From the NCBI GenBank assembly GCA_028280065.1, contig JANQMN010000131.1, forward strand, positions 1 to 39,009: a DNA stretch of 39,009 bases. The letters run 5' to 3'. The stretch is from Hahella sp. GTDB taxonomy: Bacteria; Pseudomonadota; Gammaproteobacteria; Pseudomonadales; Oleiphilaceae. The notes beneath the pieces were generated by a model. The model was not told the origin of the DNA. It searched no databases and saw only the letters and a program-made list of their open reading frames with translations. A program made the position numbers and the translations under genes. Position 1 is the first letter of the stretch; every line of letters begins with the position of its first letter. Below, piece by piece: positions 8,725 to 17,175 of this stretch.

Positions 8725-10077
8725 CTACTTAATGGAATCCCAGGTTTTCTGAATATCATCAGCAACGGATTGAGCGTCGGTACCACCGGCGTAATCCACC
8801 ATACCGGTCCAGAATACACCGGCCCCTATCGCGCCAGGCATCAAATCCGAGCCATCGAATCTGAAGGTATCGGCATTCAACAGAATGTCGTTCATCTTAG
8901 CCACGGTCGGATCTGTGAACACTTCTGTATTGACGCCCTTATGCGGTGTCAGGAAACCTTTCTGCGCCATCCATACTTCGTGGGCAATTGGCGACTTCAG
9001 GAAGTCGATAAATGCCCTTGCAGCTTTCGAATCTTGAGTGATCGCGTACATAGTACCCGCGCCAAGGACCGGATTGCCCAGCTTCTTGCTGGCATAAGAT
9101 GGGAAGTAGAAGAAGTCAGCATCTTCTCCGACCACCGTGCCTTTGGGGAAGAAGGTCGGTATGAAGGAAGCCTGGCGATGCATGTAGCATTGCGGAGGCG
9201 AGCTGAACAGGCCTTTCGGGCTATCGCGGAAGTCTGTTGACGCCACGGCTCCGGTTCCGCCGGCGACATATTTCTCATTCCGGGCAAACGTACCGAACGC
9301 TTCAATGGCTGCCACAACTTTCGGATCATTAAATTTCAGATCGTTAGTTACCCAACGGTCATAGTCGGCAGGAGACTGGGTACGGAGCATCATATCTTCA
9401 ACCCAATCCGTGGCCGGCCAACCGGTGGCTCCGCCCGAACCTAAACCGATGCACCATGGAGTGCCACCGTCTTTTACGATCCGATCACTTAATGCAATAA
9501 GTTCTTCCATGGACCCAGGGACTTCATATCCGGCATCCTCGAAATTCTCCGGGGAATACCAGACCAGGGATTTGACATCGACCTTATAGAAGAAACCGTA
9601 GAGGTCTTTTTTGCCATCCTTGCCTTTAAAAGTGCCAAGATCGACCCAGGATTGGCCGGCAGCATAGTTATCCCGTACCCAGTCTGCGGTTTTACTTTCC
9701 AACGGGACCAAATGCCCTTTCGACGCCAGATCAGCAGCCAGTCCCGGCTGTGGGAAGATAGCGATGTGAGGAGGAGATCCGGCTTCCAGATCAATCACAA
9801 TTTGCTGCTCAAAGGTGTCCGAGCCTGAATACTTAACGTTTGCGCCGGTAGCGGCTTCAAAATAGGATATGACGCTTTCGACTAAATCTTTGTCGGGACC
9901 GAGCCAAACACCGAATACATTCAGTGTTTCGCCCTTAAGGTTCATGGACTTCAGATCTTCATAACTGTCCCAACTAAACTTGGAATCGGCGCCGGGAGGA
10001 TACTTCAGCTCGTCAGCAGAAGCAGTACCGGCCAGAAGGCACCCGGCCATAACAGCGTGGGGAAGAAATTTCATCAT
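8725..10077 (-). CDS. aglE: Alpha-glucoside ABC transporter substrate-binding protein AglE
   Basis: This 450-residue periplasmic binding protein has a signal peptide with predicted cleavage after GTASA (residues 17-21), then a mature protein starting DELKYPPG. The fold is the MalE-like extracellular solute-binding family 1. Features include the LVESVISYFEAATGANVKYSG segment and WCIGLGSGGATGWPATDWVEDMML, which I associate with the AglE subfamily. AAGGAG lies eight bases before the first of two tandem ATG codons (10077 or 10074). It is the first gene of the transporter block, downstream of a candidate promoter and operator. The substrate is an alpha-glucoside by analogy with Rhizobium AglE. Confidence 0.9.
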   Translation of the reverse strand: MMKFLPHAVMAGCLLAGTASADELKYPPGADSKFSWDSYEDLKSMNLKGETLNVFGVWLGPDKDLVESVISYFEAATGANVKYSGSDTFEQQIVIDLEAGSPPHIAIFPQPGLAADLASKGHLVPLESKTADWVRDNYAAGQSWVDLGTFKGKDGKKDLYGFFYKVDVKSLVWYSPENFEDAGYEVPGSMEELIALSDRIVKDGGTPWCIGLGSGGATGWPATDWVEDMMLRTQSPADYDRWVTNDLKFNDPKVVAAIEAFGTFARNEKYVAGGTGAVASTDFRDSPKGLFSSPPQCYMHRQASFIPTFFPKGTVVGEDADFFYFPSYASKKLGNPVLGAGTMYAITQDSKAARAFIDFLKSPIAHEVWMAQKGFLTPHKGVNTEVFTDPTVAKMNDILLNADTFRFDGSDLMPGAIGAGVFWTGMVDYAGGTDAQSVADDIQKTWDSIK

Positions 10078-10167
10078 AAGATGGTCTCCTTGTTGTTATT
10101 TTGCTTGTTAAGCAGCATGGAGTTTTTTGGAATTGCGGAATTGCAGGCTCCAAAAGTTGAGTTACGC

Positions 10168-10183
10168 TCGTTGTAAACAACGA
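10168..10183. promoter_or_regulatory. Candidate LacI-family operator upstream of aglE
   Basis: TCGTTGTAAACAACGA is a perfect palindrome of two 7-base arms around AA. It lies about 27 bases downstream of the transcription start expected from the adjacent promoter candidate, a position where a repressor would block transcription. The size suits a LacI-family dimer, and such a regulator is encoded in the same cluster. Binding is inferred. Confidence 0.5.
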
Positions 10184-10209
10184 CTTTCTAAATCGTTTAA
10201 GTTCCAGAT

Positions 10210-10237
10210 ATCCTAGCAGAGACCGTTGCTTTTTCAA
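10210..10237 (-). promoter_or_regulatory. Candidate sigma-70 promoter for aglE
   Basis: On the minus strand, TTGAAA (10237-10232) and TAGGAT (10215-10210) are separated by 16 bases, matching the -35 and -10 consensus at 5 of 6 and 4 of 6 positions. Transcription would begin near 10203, leaving a leader of about 125 bases that includes the palindrome at 10168-10183. Confidence 0.45.
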
Positions 10238-10411
10238 CCAATTTGGTAACTTAAATCCCCCTTAATTGACTTAGACTAAAGTATTAGTAAGCTTTTTAGA
10301 TCAAAGATAGCTTTTCAACTGGAACAGGGTATCGAATAAGAATAGCAGCAATGGAAGGACTTGTTAGGGAAAGGCGAACCGGTCGGTCCGCCAACATGGG
10401 AAAGAGCTGGA

Positions 10412-11674
10412 TCAGTTGATGATATAAGCTCCTAACTTCATCCGCTTGGCCAGCATCACCCGGCCTTGCTTCGCACTCATATCGGGATTTTTCATAAACT
10501 CGTCAATAGCGCCATACATCTCGGTTTGAATGCGTTCGGTAGTCGCCATGCCATGGGCGATACTGGGCAGTAACGCCTTCTTTTTCTCAGCGGCCACAAA
10601 CTCTTGCAATCCGTTATTGGCACAGGGATCGAACTGGTTTAGCGAGATGTCAGTACGGGCGGGAATCGAGCCCTTTACCAGATTGAAACTGGTTTGGAAC
10701 TGGTCATTCATGACCGAGCTGGCAAGCACACGCTGTGCTTCAATCTCTCCGGCTTCCTCCAGCTTAAACATTACCAACGTATCCAGGTTGTATAGAAACT
10801 TATCCTGGGTGCCTGGTAGCGCCACGCATCCAAAGTCCGAATTCGCTTCCATATTGGCATTCAAAAACTCACCCTTGGCCCAATCACCCATTATTTGAAA
10901 TGCCGCCTCGCCGTTGATAACCCTCTGAGTGGCATGGTTCCAGGCGGTATTGCCGGAGTCCATATCGAGATAAGGCTGGATCTTACGTAGCTTTTTGAAA
11001 ACCTCTTCCATCTCCTTACTCTTTTGCGACCGGTAATCCTGTTGCACAAATGCCTTGTAATACAACTCAGGGCCTCCGACAGACAGCGCTAAGCCTTCAA
11101 ACAGGGTCGCATGCTGCCAAGCCTCGTTGCCGTGGGCGACAACCTTATAGCCCGCCGCCTTGATTTTTTCTGCGGCTTCAAAGAAATCATCCCAGGTATT
11201 GGGAACCGATACGCCGGCTTTTTCCAACACTCCCAAGTTCACCCACATCCAATTGGTACGGTGAATATTTACCGGAGTGGCTACGTATGAACCGCGAAAC
11301 TTCACAGTGTCGGCGACCACGGAAGGGAGCTTAGCGTCCCATTGTTCTTCTGCGGCCAGACTATCGAGATTCTGTAAAAATCCCATGCGCGCCCAGCGCT
11401 GGATATCCAGCCCCTTAACCATTGCAGAGGCGGGTGGATCACCGCTGACAACCCGCGTCCTCAGCTCCTTTTTGGCACTTTCGCCACCGCCTCCCGCAAT
11501 AACGAAATCCTTCCAGGTGTGCCCTTTGTCGGTAACGAGCTCTTTTAGTACATTGATGGCTTTTGCTTCGCCCGCCGAGGTCCAATAATGGAGAACCTCG
11601 ACAACTTCAGCAAAGACCGGGGGCGACAGGATGAACGATAGTCCCAGAATGAAACGGCATAGCGATGATTTCAT
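10412..11674 (-). CDS. Orphan sugar ABC transporter substrate-binding protein
   Basis: This 420-residue extracellular solute-binding protein of family 1 has a signal peptide ending at PPVFA (about residue 22) and a mature protein starting EVVEVLHYWTSAGEAKAINVL. That segment and TPVNIHRTNWMWVN resemble the glucose/mannose-type binding proteins (GtsA-like) found in Pseudomonas. No permease or ATPase genes accompany it directly, so it may dock on the AglFG-AglK complex or on permeases encoded elsewhere. GAGG precedes the ATG at 11674. Direct repeats upstream may be a regulatory site. Its ligand is probably a monosaccharide, but that rests on recalled similarity only. Confidence 0.85.
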   Translation of the reverse strand: MKSSLCRFILGLSFILSPPVFAEVVEVLHYWTSAGEAKAINVLKELVTDKGHTWKDFVIAGGGGESAKKELRTRVVSGDPPASAMVKGLDIQRWARMGFLQNLDSLAAEEQWDAKLPSVVADTVKFRGSYVATPVNIHRTNWMWVNLGVLEKAGVSVPNTWDDFFEAAEKIKAAGYKVVAHGNEAWQHATLFEGLALSVGGPELYYKAFVQQDYRSQKSKEMEEVFKKLRKIQPYLDMDSGNTAWNHATQRVINGEAAFQIMGDWAKGEFLNANMEANSDFGCVALPGTQDKFLYNLDTLVMFKLEEAGEIEAQRVLASSVMNDQFQTSFNLVKGSIPARTDISLNQFDPCANNGLQEFVAAEKKKALLPSIAHGMATTERIQTEMYGAIDEFMKNPDMSAKQGRVMLAKRMKLGAYIIN

Positions 11675-11793
11675 GTAACAACCTCATGTTATTTTTATTG
11701 GTAGGGATTTTTACGTATAGGTCATTTATCATACCGGGATTCATAGAGGTTAGCCTGCGTGTCCCGGTTAGATTTGTACCTCTTTGGTTATGA

Positions 11794-11813
11794 AACCTTG
11801 CAGTAACCTTGCA
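11794..11813. repeat. Two AACCTTGCA direct repeats
   Basis: AACCTTGCA occurs at 11794-11802 and again at 11805-11813, a period of 11 bases, about one helical turn. A partial third copy (AACTTGC) follows at about 11816. The repeats lie about 120-140 bases upstream of the orphan binding-protein gene. They may be an activator site or chance. Confidence 0.4.
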
Positions 11814-11845
11814 AAAACTTGCGGAATCTCGGGAAATGTCGCAAA

Positions 11846-12556
11846 TCACGAACAAGAATTGCACTCTTGTAAAATCTCCTGCAAGGCAACCGCCGGATTC
11901 GCGGCTTGCGTGACGGGGCGCCCTATCACCAGATAATGACTGCCGTTTTGCAAGGCCTGCGACGGGGTTACAACCCGCGACTGATCGTCAGCGGCAGCCG
12001 AAGCAGGTCGAATCCCCGGCGTGACAAGACAGAATTCGCTTCCGAGGTTTTGCCGCAGACTCGTCGCTTCCTGAGCGGAACAAACCACGCCATCCAACCC
12101 ACAGGCTTTGGTTAAGGCTGCCAGCCTTTCAACCAATTGGCCCGTCGGAATGGCGAATCCAACTTCCCGGATATCCGCCGAACTCAGGCTGGTGAGCATA
12201 GTGACGCCGATCAACAATGGCGGATTGGAGAACTGCTCGAGGACTTCCCGGCAACTCGCCATCATTTTCCGCCCCCCGGAGGCATGAACATTAACCATCC
12301 AAACCCCCAGGCCGGCGGCGGCTTTTACCGCCTGGGCGGCAGTATTGGGAATATCGTGGAACTTAAGATCAAGGAACACGGAAAAGCCTCTGGATTGTAT
12401 CCACTCCACAATTTCCGGACCGAACCGGGTAAAGAGCTCCTTGCCTACTTTCAAACGGCAATGGGCGGGATCAAGCTGGGACACCAAGTCTTCAAGCGGT
12501 TTTCTTTCGGAAAAGTCGAGCGCAACAATAATTTGGGGCGTTTCTGGATTCGTCAT
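11846..12556 (-). CDS. pyrF: Orotidine 5'-phosphate decarboxylase
   Basis: This 236-residue enzyme makes UMP from OMP, the last step of pyrimidine synthesis. The active-site signature [12 protein letters not shown] (DxKxxD) is intact. The N-terminal [10 protein letters not shown] and the C-terminal LVTPGIRP and [11 protein letters not shown], which bind phosphate, are all present, and the length is normal. It lies 50 bases downstream of lapB, the arrangement lapA-lapB-pyrF also seen in E. coli. The ribosome-binding site is weak, suggesting dependence on upstream translation. Confidence 0.95.
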   Translation of the reverse strand: MTNPETPQIIVALDFSERKPLEDLVSQLDPAHCRLKVGKELFTRFGPEIVEWIQSRGFSVFLDLKFHDIPNTAAQAVKAAAGLGVWMVNVHASGGRKMMASCREVLEQFSNPPLLIGVTMLTSLSSADIREVGFAIPTGQLVERLAALTKACGLDGVVCSAQEATSLRQNLGSEFCLVTPGIRPASAAADDQSRVVTPSQALQNGSHYLVIGRPVTQAANPAVALQEILQECNSCS

Positions 12557-12606
12557 AAGGCAGCTTCGTTTTATCTAGTGTTTTTGAGTAAGGCAATGAA
12601 TTCCGG

Positions 12607-13767
12607 TTAGTCCTTCCAGAGCAAAGGCTTTACGGTCGCCCAGGACTTACACTGCGGACATAGCCAATGCAGCAGACCGCCGGAAAATCCACATTCCCGG
12701 CAGCGGTAATCCGCTTGCTTCTCCAGGAGAGATTCCAGTACTTCGAGCAAAATTTTAATCCAGCGCTGGGTTTCCGTGTCGGCATAGGGAGCTAACAATT
12801 CCAACAACGACCGCGTACCTTCCAAGCTCGGGTGTTCGTCTAACTCCCGCAAAAGAAATTCCGTTGCCTGCCAGGTACTATCCTGCTGTTTGAAATACTG
12901 CGCCAGCTTAACCATTAGTCTGGCAGACGGCTGGCGCTTCCACAGTTGCTGAAGCTTGATTTTAAAGTCGCTCTCACGGCCCTGCTTGCAGTAGACCTGC
13001 TCCGTTTGGGGGAGAATTTCCAATAGAAAGTCTTCATCTTGGGACTCCGCAGTCGCCAGGTATTCGAGTGCTAACGAATATTCCGCTTTGCCGGCCGCCA
13101 GCTTGGCGAGCAATAAGGCCGCCCGAACGCATTTGGGGTCATATTGCAGCGCTTGCTGCAGATACGCTTCAGCCTCTGACGGATCTTTACGGCGCAGCGA
13201 GCGTTCGGCTAGTTCACAGCAGTACTGCCCAATCCTTACCTTCCATTGAGGTTCGGGACCGGCGGACAAACTCAGAACGGTATTTCGGGCTAACTCCCAA
13301 TCTTTCTCATGTTCATAGATTTCGAGCAATCGCTCCATAGCCCGCGCTTGCCATACGGGATCTTCCAGCAGGTTTTCAAACAACCCCTCAGCGCGGTCAT
13401 AAAGTCCGGCCGCCAGGTAATCCTGAGCCAACTCGAAATATAGTTGACCGGTATCCAGTGTCTCGAATGTCGGACCGGCCAGCAGTTTTTGATGGATGGC
13501 AGTAGCTTTTTCGATTTCGCCCTTTCGCCGAAAAAAGTTGGCAATCGCAAGATGGAGCTGCAGTGTGTCTTGATTTACCTGGAGATCCTGGACAAATGAG
13601 TCAAGGGTAGGCGCATCGTAGGCATCGAACAGATACTGCAGTGAACGCGGTGGGCGCGCTGACGGTTTGGCTTGGGACTTGGCATGTTGACGTTGTTGTA
13701 AAGTGGCGATCAGCCAGCCGATACCGATGGCAGCAGCAACTAGCAGCCATTGGATCAGAGTTTCCAT
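12607..13767 (-). CDS. lapB: Lipopolysaccharide assembly protein LapB (YciM)
   Basis: This 386-residue protein has an N-terminal membrane anchor (about residues 4-20), a series of TPR helical repeats through the middle, and a C-terminal rubredoxin-like metal site with C356, C359, C370 and C373 (CRECGF and CPQC). LapB balances lipopolysaccharide synthesis by regulating LpxC breakdown through FtsH and by acting as an assembly hub at the inner membrane. It starts six bases after lapA ends, so the two are surely co-transcribed. Both the length and the Cys pairs match the family. Confidence 0.95.
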   Translation of the reverse strand: METLIQWLLVAAAIGIGWLIATLQQRQHAKSQAKPSARPPRSLQYLFDAYDAPTLDSFVQDLQVNQDTLQLHLAIANFFRRKGEIEKATAIHQKLLAGPTFETLDTGQLYFELAQDYLAAGLYDRAEGLFENLLEDPVWQARAMERLLEIYEHEKDWELARNTVLSLSAGPEPQWKVRIGQYCCELAERSLRRKDPSEAEAYLQQALQYDPKCVRAALLLAKLAAGKAEYSLALEYLATAESQDEDFLLEILPQTEQVYCKQGRESDFKIKLQQLWKRQPSARLMVKLAQYFKQQDSTWQATEFLLRELDEHPSLEGTRSLLELLAPYADTETQRWIKILLEVLESLLEKQADYRCRECGFSGGLLHWLCPQCKSWATVKPLLWKD

Positions 13768-13773
13768 TAGAGA

Positions 13774-14049
13774 CTACTTGGCGGTTACGACATCTTGGGC
13801 GGTCTGAGATGGAGCAGGTCGCCGCCGCGCTAACCGGCGGCTCACCCTGGTAATACCGGTAAGCAATATTCCAGCGACTATTCCGAGAATAAATGAACAG
13901 AGTAAAAGTATCGAAACAGGCAGCGGCGTTAATGTCGTAAAGACCAAATCGAGCTGAACGCTTTCTGTGTTGCGTAGCGCAAGAATAACTCCTGCCCCGG
14001 CGCTAACCAGGCAAACTAAAAGAAGTAATATCAGTTTAATCTTTGCCAC
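13774..14049 (-). CDS. lapA: Lipopolysaccharide assembly protein LapA (YciS)
   Basis: This 91-residue inner-membrane protein has two hydrophobic helices (about residues 5-26 and 42-67) and a basic cytoplasmic tail (RVSRRLARRRPAP). The central RNTESVQLDLVFTTLTPLPVS segment is typical of LapA. It works with LapB in coordinating lipopolysaccharide assembly. It is the first gene of lapA-lapB-pyrF and is separated from ihfB by a 199-base gap that contains a hairpin. Confidence 0.9.
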   Translation of the reverse strand: MAKIKLILLLLVCLVSAGAGVILALRNTESVQLDLVFTTLTPLPVSILLLCSFILGIVAGILLTGITRVSRRLARRRPAPSQTAQDVVTAK

Positions 14050-14196
14050 ATTTCCCCCAACATTAACGCCCTGAAATTCCTGAAGAAATATTGCTTTTCC
14101 TTCGCCCGGCCCACAGACGGCAGCAACATGGTTTGTGCTTGTTCGAAGGGTTTGTATGGTAGCACAGGTTGACTGGCTGGTGCTGCCGCTTTAAAG

Positions 14197-14236
14197 AAAA
14201 AGCGATAGAGCTCTTACATGGAAGAGCTTCGTTTTT
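14197..14236 (-). terminator. Hairpin downstream of ihfB
   Basis: AGCTCTT (14209-14215) pairs with AAGAGCT (14222-14228) around the loop ACATGG. A-rich and T-rich flanks extend the structure on both sides. On the minus strand a CTTTTTCTTT tract follows after a short spacer. It probably terminates the ihfB message and separates it from lapA. Confidence 0.55.
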
Positions 14237-14248
14237 CGATGAAAAAAC

Positions 14249-14545
14249 TTAATAACCGGCTTTCAGGCCATCATTTACTTCGTCGCGCAGCTCTTTTCCC
14301 GGCTTGAAATGCGGCACATATTTAGCCGGAAGGTGAACGGTTTCCCCTGTTTTCGGATTACGTCCAACGCGAGGGGCACGGTAATGCAGGCTAAAACTAC
14401 CAAAACCACGAATTTCGATCCGTTGGCCTTCTGATAGCGTCTGCGACATATATTCAATGATCGTTTTAACGGCCAACTCAACATCCTTAATGGATAACTG
14501 AGGCTGTTTCGCTGCAACGATTTCTACTAGTTCTGACTTGGTCAT
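14249..14545 (-). CDS. ihfB: Integration host factor beta subunit
   Basis: This 98-residue DNA-bending protein forms a heterodimer with IhfA and acts in recombination, replication and sigma-54 transcription. The DNABII signature [28 protein letters not shown], with the conserved arm proline in NPKTGE, is intact. [17 protein letters not shown] is typical of the beta subunit. It lies downstream of rpsA as in many gammaproteobacteria, but a strong terminator between them suggests its own promoter in 14546-14600 or partial read-through. Confidence 0.95.
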   Translation of the reverse strand: MTKSELVEIVAAKQPQLSIKDVELAVKTIIEYMSQTLSEGQRIEIRGFGSFSLHYRAPRVGRNPKTGETVHLPAKYVPHFKPGKELRDEVNDGLKAGY

Positions 14546-14603
14546 AGCTGTTTCCTTATCCTAGCCACAGTCAAAAAGTCTAGTAAACGATTGAAAAAAA
14601 CAC

Positions 14604-14633
14604 AAAAAAAACGGGCATATAGCCCGTTTTTAT
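14604..14633 (-). terminator. Rho-independent terminator after rpsA
   Basis: ACGGGC (611-616 of this kilobase, 14611-14616) pairs with GCCCGT (14622-14627) around a 5-base loop. On the minus strand a run of eight T follows directly, and on the plus strand four to five T follow. It lies 24 bases past the rpsA stop codon, and is a classic strong terminator. Confidence 0.88.
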
Positions 14634-14656
14634 AATATTTAGTAGAACAATCAGCG

Positions 14657-16336
14657 CTAATTTTGCTGTTGCATCTGCTCTTTGATCAGATCACCGATAG
14701 TGGTCGGGCCTTGCGCTTCCGTCTGCTTCTCTTTCACGTCGCGAATCGCCTGCTTCTCTTCGTCAATATCCTTGGACTTGATAGACAGGTTAATCACCCG
14801 ATTTTTACGGTCAACGCTGATAATTTTCGCTTCGACTTCATCGCCTTCTTTCAGCACATTACGCGCATCTTCAACTTTGTCGCGGCTGATTTCGGAAGCC
14901 TTCAGGATCGCTTCGACATCGTCATTCAAGGCGATAACAGCAGCCTTGGCGTCGATGGAAGAAACCTTACCGGTAACGACAGCGCCCTTCTCATTGAGTT
15001 GTGTAAACTCTGCAAACGGATCGCTTTCCAGTTGCTTGATACCCAAGGAAATCCGCTCACGCTCAGGATCGATGGAAAGAATGACGGTTTCGATATCGTC
15101 GCCCTTCTTGTATCTGCGGACGGCTTCTTCACCGGTCTCGTTCCAAGAAATATCCGACAGGTGCACCAGGCCGTCGATGCCGCCGTCAAGCCCCAGGAAG
15201 ATACCGAAATCGGTAATGGACTTGATCTTGCCGTTGATGCGGTCACCCTTGTTGAACTTACTGGAAAACTCTTCCCAGGGATTCGGGTGACACTGTTTGA
15301 TACCGAGAGAGATGCGACGACGCTCCTCATCGATATCAAGGACCATCACTTCAATTTCGTCGCCTAACTGGACCACCTTGGACGGATGAATATTCTTGTT
15401 GGTCCAATCCATTTCGGATACGTGAACCAAACCTTCCACGCCTTCTTCCAGCTCGGCGAAACAGCCATAGTCGGTCAGGTTGGTGACGCGGGCAGTGACG
15501 CGGGTATTTTCCGGGTAACGCGCCTTGATCGCCACCCAAGGATCTTCGCCAAGCTGCTTCAGACCCAAGGATACGCGGTTACGCTCACGATCGAACTTCA
15601 ATACTTTAACGCCGATTTCATCGCCGACATTAACGATTTCGCTTGGGTGCTTGATCCGCTTCCAAGCCATATCGGTAATATGCAACAGGCCGTCGACGCC
15701 GCCCAGGTCAACGAATGCACCGTAATCGGTAAGGTTCTTGACGATACCCTTGACTTCCATGCCTTCCTGCAAGGTTTCCAGCAATGCTTCACGCTCGGCG
15801 CTATTTTCCGCCTCAAGCACTGCGCGGCGGGAAACCACAACGTTGTTACGCTTCTGGTCGAGCTTGATGACTTTGAATTCCAGGTCTTTGCCTTCCAGGT
15901 GCGCCGTGTCGCGGATAGGACGGACATCTACCAAGGAGCCTGGCAGGAACGCGCGGATACCGCCTAATTCGACGGTAAAGCCGCCTTTAACTTTGCCGTT
16001 GATAACGCCGTTGACAACTTCGTCTGCCTCAAAAGCTTTTTCAAGCTCTTTCCAGGCTTCGGCACGTTTGGCTTTTTCTCGGGATAGGCGGGTTTCGCCA
16101 AATCCGTCTTCCACGGCATCGAGAGCTACGTCGACCTCATCACCAATTGCAAGATTCAGTTCTCCTTTTTCATTTAAGAACTGAGAAACGGGTATAACCC
16201 CTTCGGACTTGAGTCCAGCATGGACAGTGACCCAATCCTGGTCAATGTCGACGACGGTTCCTTTAACGATGGAACCTGGTTGCATATCAATTTCTTTTAA
16301 ACTTTCTTCAAAAAGCTCAGCGAAGCTCTCGGTCAT
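14657..16336 (-). CDS. rpsA: 30S ribosomal protein S1
   Basis: This 559-residue protein has six S1 RNA-binding repeats, as in E. coli S1. Repeats are marked by [21 protein letters not shown] near the start and by repeated [20 protein letters not shown] and RISLGIKQ segments. It helps the 30S subunit recruit and unfold messenger RNA. The start at 16336 is preceded by AGGAAA. The neighbours cmk upstream and ihfB downstream are the standard context. The leader contains a hairpin that may serve the autoregulation known for S1. Confidence 0.97.
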   Translation of the reverse strand: MTESFAELFEESLKEIDMQPGSIVKGTVVDIDQDWVTVHAGLKSEGVIPVSQFLNEKGELNLAIGDEVDVALDAVEDGFGETRLSREKAKRAEAWKELEKAFEADEVVNGVINGKVKGGFTVELGGIRAFLPGSLVDVRPIRDTAHLEGKDLEFKVIKLDQKRNNVVVSRRAVLEAENSAEREALLETLQEGMEVKGIVKNLTDYGAFVDLGGVDGLLHITDMAWKRIKHPSEIVNVGDEIGVKVLKFDRERNRVSLGLKQLGEDPWVAIKARYPENTRVTARVTNLTDYGCFAELEEGVEGLVHVSEMDWTNKNIHPSKVVQLGDEIEVMVLDIDEERRRISLGIKQCHPNPWEEFSSKFNKGDRINGKIKSITDFGIFLGLDGGIDGLVHLSDISWNETGEEAVRRYKKGDDIETVILSIDPERERISLGIKQLESDPFAEFTQLNEKGAVVTGKVSSIDAKAAVIALNDDVEAILKASEISRDKVEDARNVLKEGDEVEAKIISVDRKNRVINLSIKSKDIDEEKQAIRDVKEKQTEAQGPTTIGDLIKEQMQQQN

Positions 16337-16365
16337 TGGGTTTCCTGTGTGAATGAAAAACGCTT

Positions 16366-16386
16366 CCGTACGGCCAGCCTGTACGG
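16366..16386 (-). promoter_or_regulatory. Hairpin in the rpsA leader
   Basis: CCGTAC (16366-16371) pairs with GTACGG (16381-16386), with GG and CC that may extend it inside the loop. It lies 30-50 bases upstream of the rpsA ATG. In E. coli a structured rpsA leader is used for translational autoregulation by S1. The same role here is inferred. Confidence 0.4.
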
Positions 16387-16485
16387 TCTATTAACAATAC
16401 CCCGGCATTCCGCAAGTCTGGCATTTAACGGAATCGGGATGAAAAAATTTGTTTTTTAACGAGTAAGGCGATATGACAGCGACTG

Positions 16486-17175
16486 TCAGCCAGCCTGTTT
16501 TTCAGACCAGATTCGCATCACTTTTTGCAACACCTGATCAATGGAAAGTCCAGATGTATCAAGGGTTACAGCGTCATCGGCAGGGCGTAACGGGGCATGT
16601 AAACGGTTCATATCCCGAGCGTCCCTTTCCTCTATCTCGTTTAAAAGGTGCGCAATTTTAACACTCTGCCCCTGCTGCATCAACTGCCGCTGTCTTCTCC
16701 TGGCACGCTCTTCTGCGCTGGCAACCAGAAACAACTTGCAATCCGCATTCGGAAACACCACCGTGCCCATGTCCCGACCGTCGGCGATTAATCCGGGTGG
16801 TTGTTGAAAGTCCCGTTGGCGTTGCAACAGCGCTTCCCTAACCTGCTGATGAGCGGCAACTTGAGAGGCCATTGCGCCGCAGGATTCGGTGCGAATTTCC
16901 AGCGTGACATCTTCGCCTGCCAGATTCACGGATACAGGCTGATCCGCCGCGCCTGGAACAAACTCCACAGCCAAAGTCGACGCAACCCTAGCAACCGCCT
17001 CGGCATCGTCCAATGCGACGCCCTGTTTGGCGGCGCTCAACGCGGTCAAGCGATACAAGGCCCCCGAATCCAAAATCCGCCAGCCGAGCTTGCCGGCCAA
17101 CAGCTGAGCGATCGTGCCTTTACCGGACCCGGAAGGCCCGTCGATGGTAATGACCGGTGCAGACGATTGCGTCAT
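16486..17175 (-). CDS. cmk: Cytidylate kinase
   Basis: This 229-residue enzyme phosphorylates CMP and dCMP with ATP. The P-loop GPSGSGKGT is at residues 13-21. The nucleotide-binding segments LDSGALYR and ADGRDMGTVVFPNADCKLFLVASAEERARRR are conserved. Its ATG (17173-17175) overlaps the TGA of the upstream tyrA-aroA gene by four bases, so translation is coupled. cmk sits between the aromatic genes and rpsA as in Pseudomonas. Confidence 0.96.
   Translation of the reverse strand: MTQSSAPVITIDGPSGSGKGTIAQLLAGKLGWRILDSGALYRLTALSAAKQGVALDDAEAVARVASTLAVEFVPGAADQPVSVNLAGEDVTLEIRTESCGAMASQVAAHQQVREALLQRQRDFQQPPGLIADGRDMGTVVFPNADCKLFLVASAEERARRRQRQLMQQGQSVKIAHLLNEIEERDARDMNRLHAPLRPADDAVTLDTSGLSIDQVLQKVMRIWSEKQAG

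Larger units (their letters stand above)
10078..10411. other. Intergenic region between aglE and the orphan binding-protein gene
   Basis: This 334-base stretch has no convincing gene. It contains the aglE ribosome-binding site, the palindrome at 10168-10183 and the promoter candidate at 10210-10237. A shorter palindrome ACCAATTTGGT at 10237-10247 touches the -35 box. I see no clear terminator for the upstream binding-protein gene, so read-through into aglE is possible. Confidence 0.6.

Noticed and set aside
10237-10247. Palindrome ACCAATTTGGT as the main regulator site
   Set aside because: It is odd in length and shorter than the nearby 16-bp palindrome, which fits a LacI-family site better. 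It overlaps the proposed -35 box, so it is kept only as a secondary note.
11607-11864. An 85-codon minus-strand frame across the region upstream of the orphan binding-protein gene
   Set aside because: It overlaps the start of that gene and the end of pyrF, has no family resemblance and no good ribosome-binding site.
14050-14248. Imperfect inverted repeat GGTAGCAC / GTGCTGCC near 14157-14190
   Set aside because: It has a mismatch and a 14-base loop with no T tract; chance is as likely.
14663-15367. A 234-codon open frame on the plus strand, antisense to rpsA
   Set aside because: It lies fully inside rpsA, whose six S1 repeats are unmistakable, and its translation resembles no known protein. 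It follows from the codon bias of rpsA.
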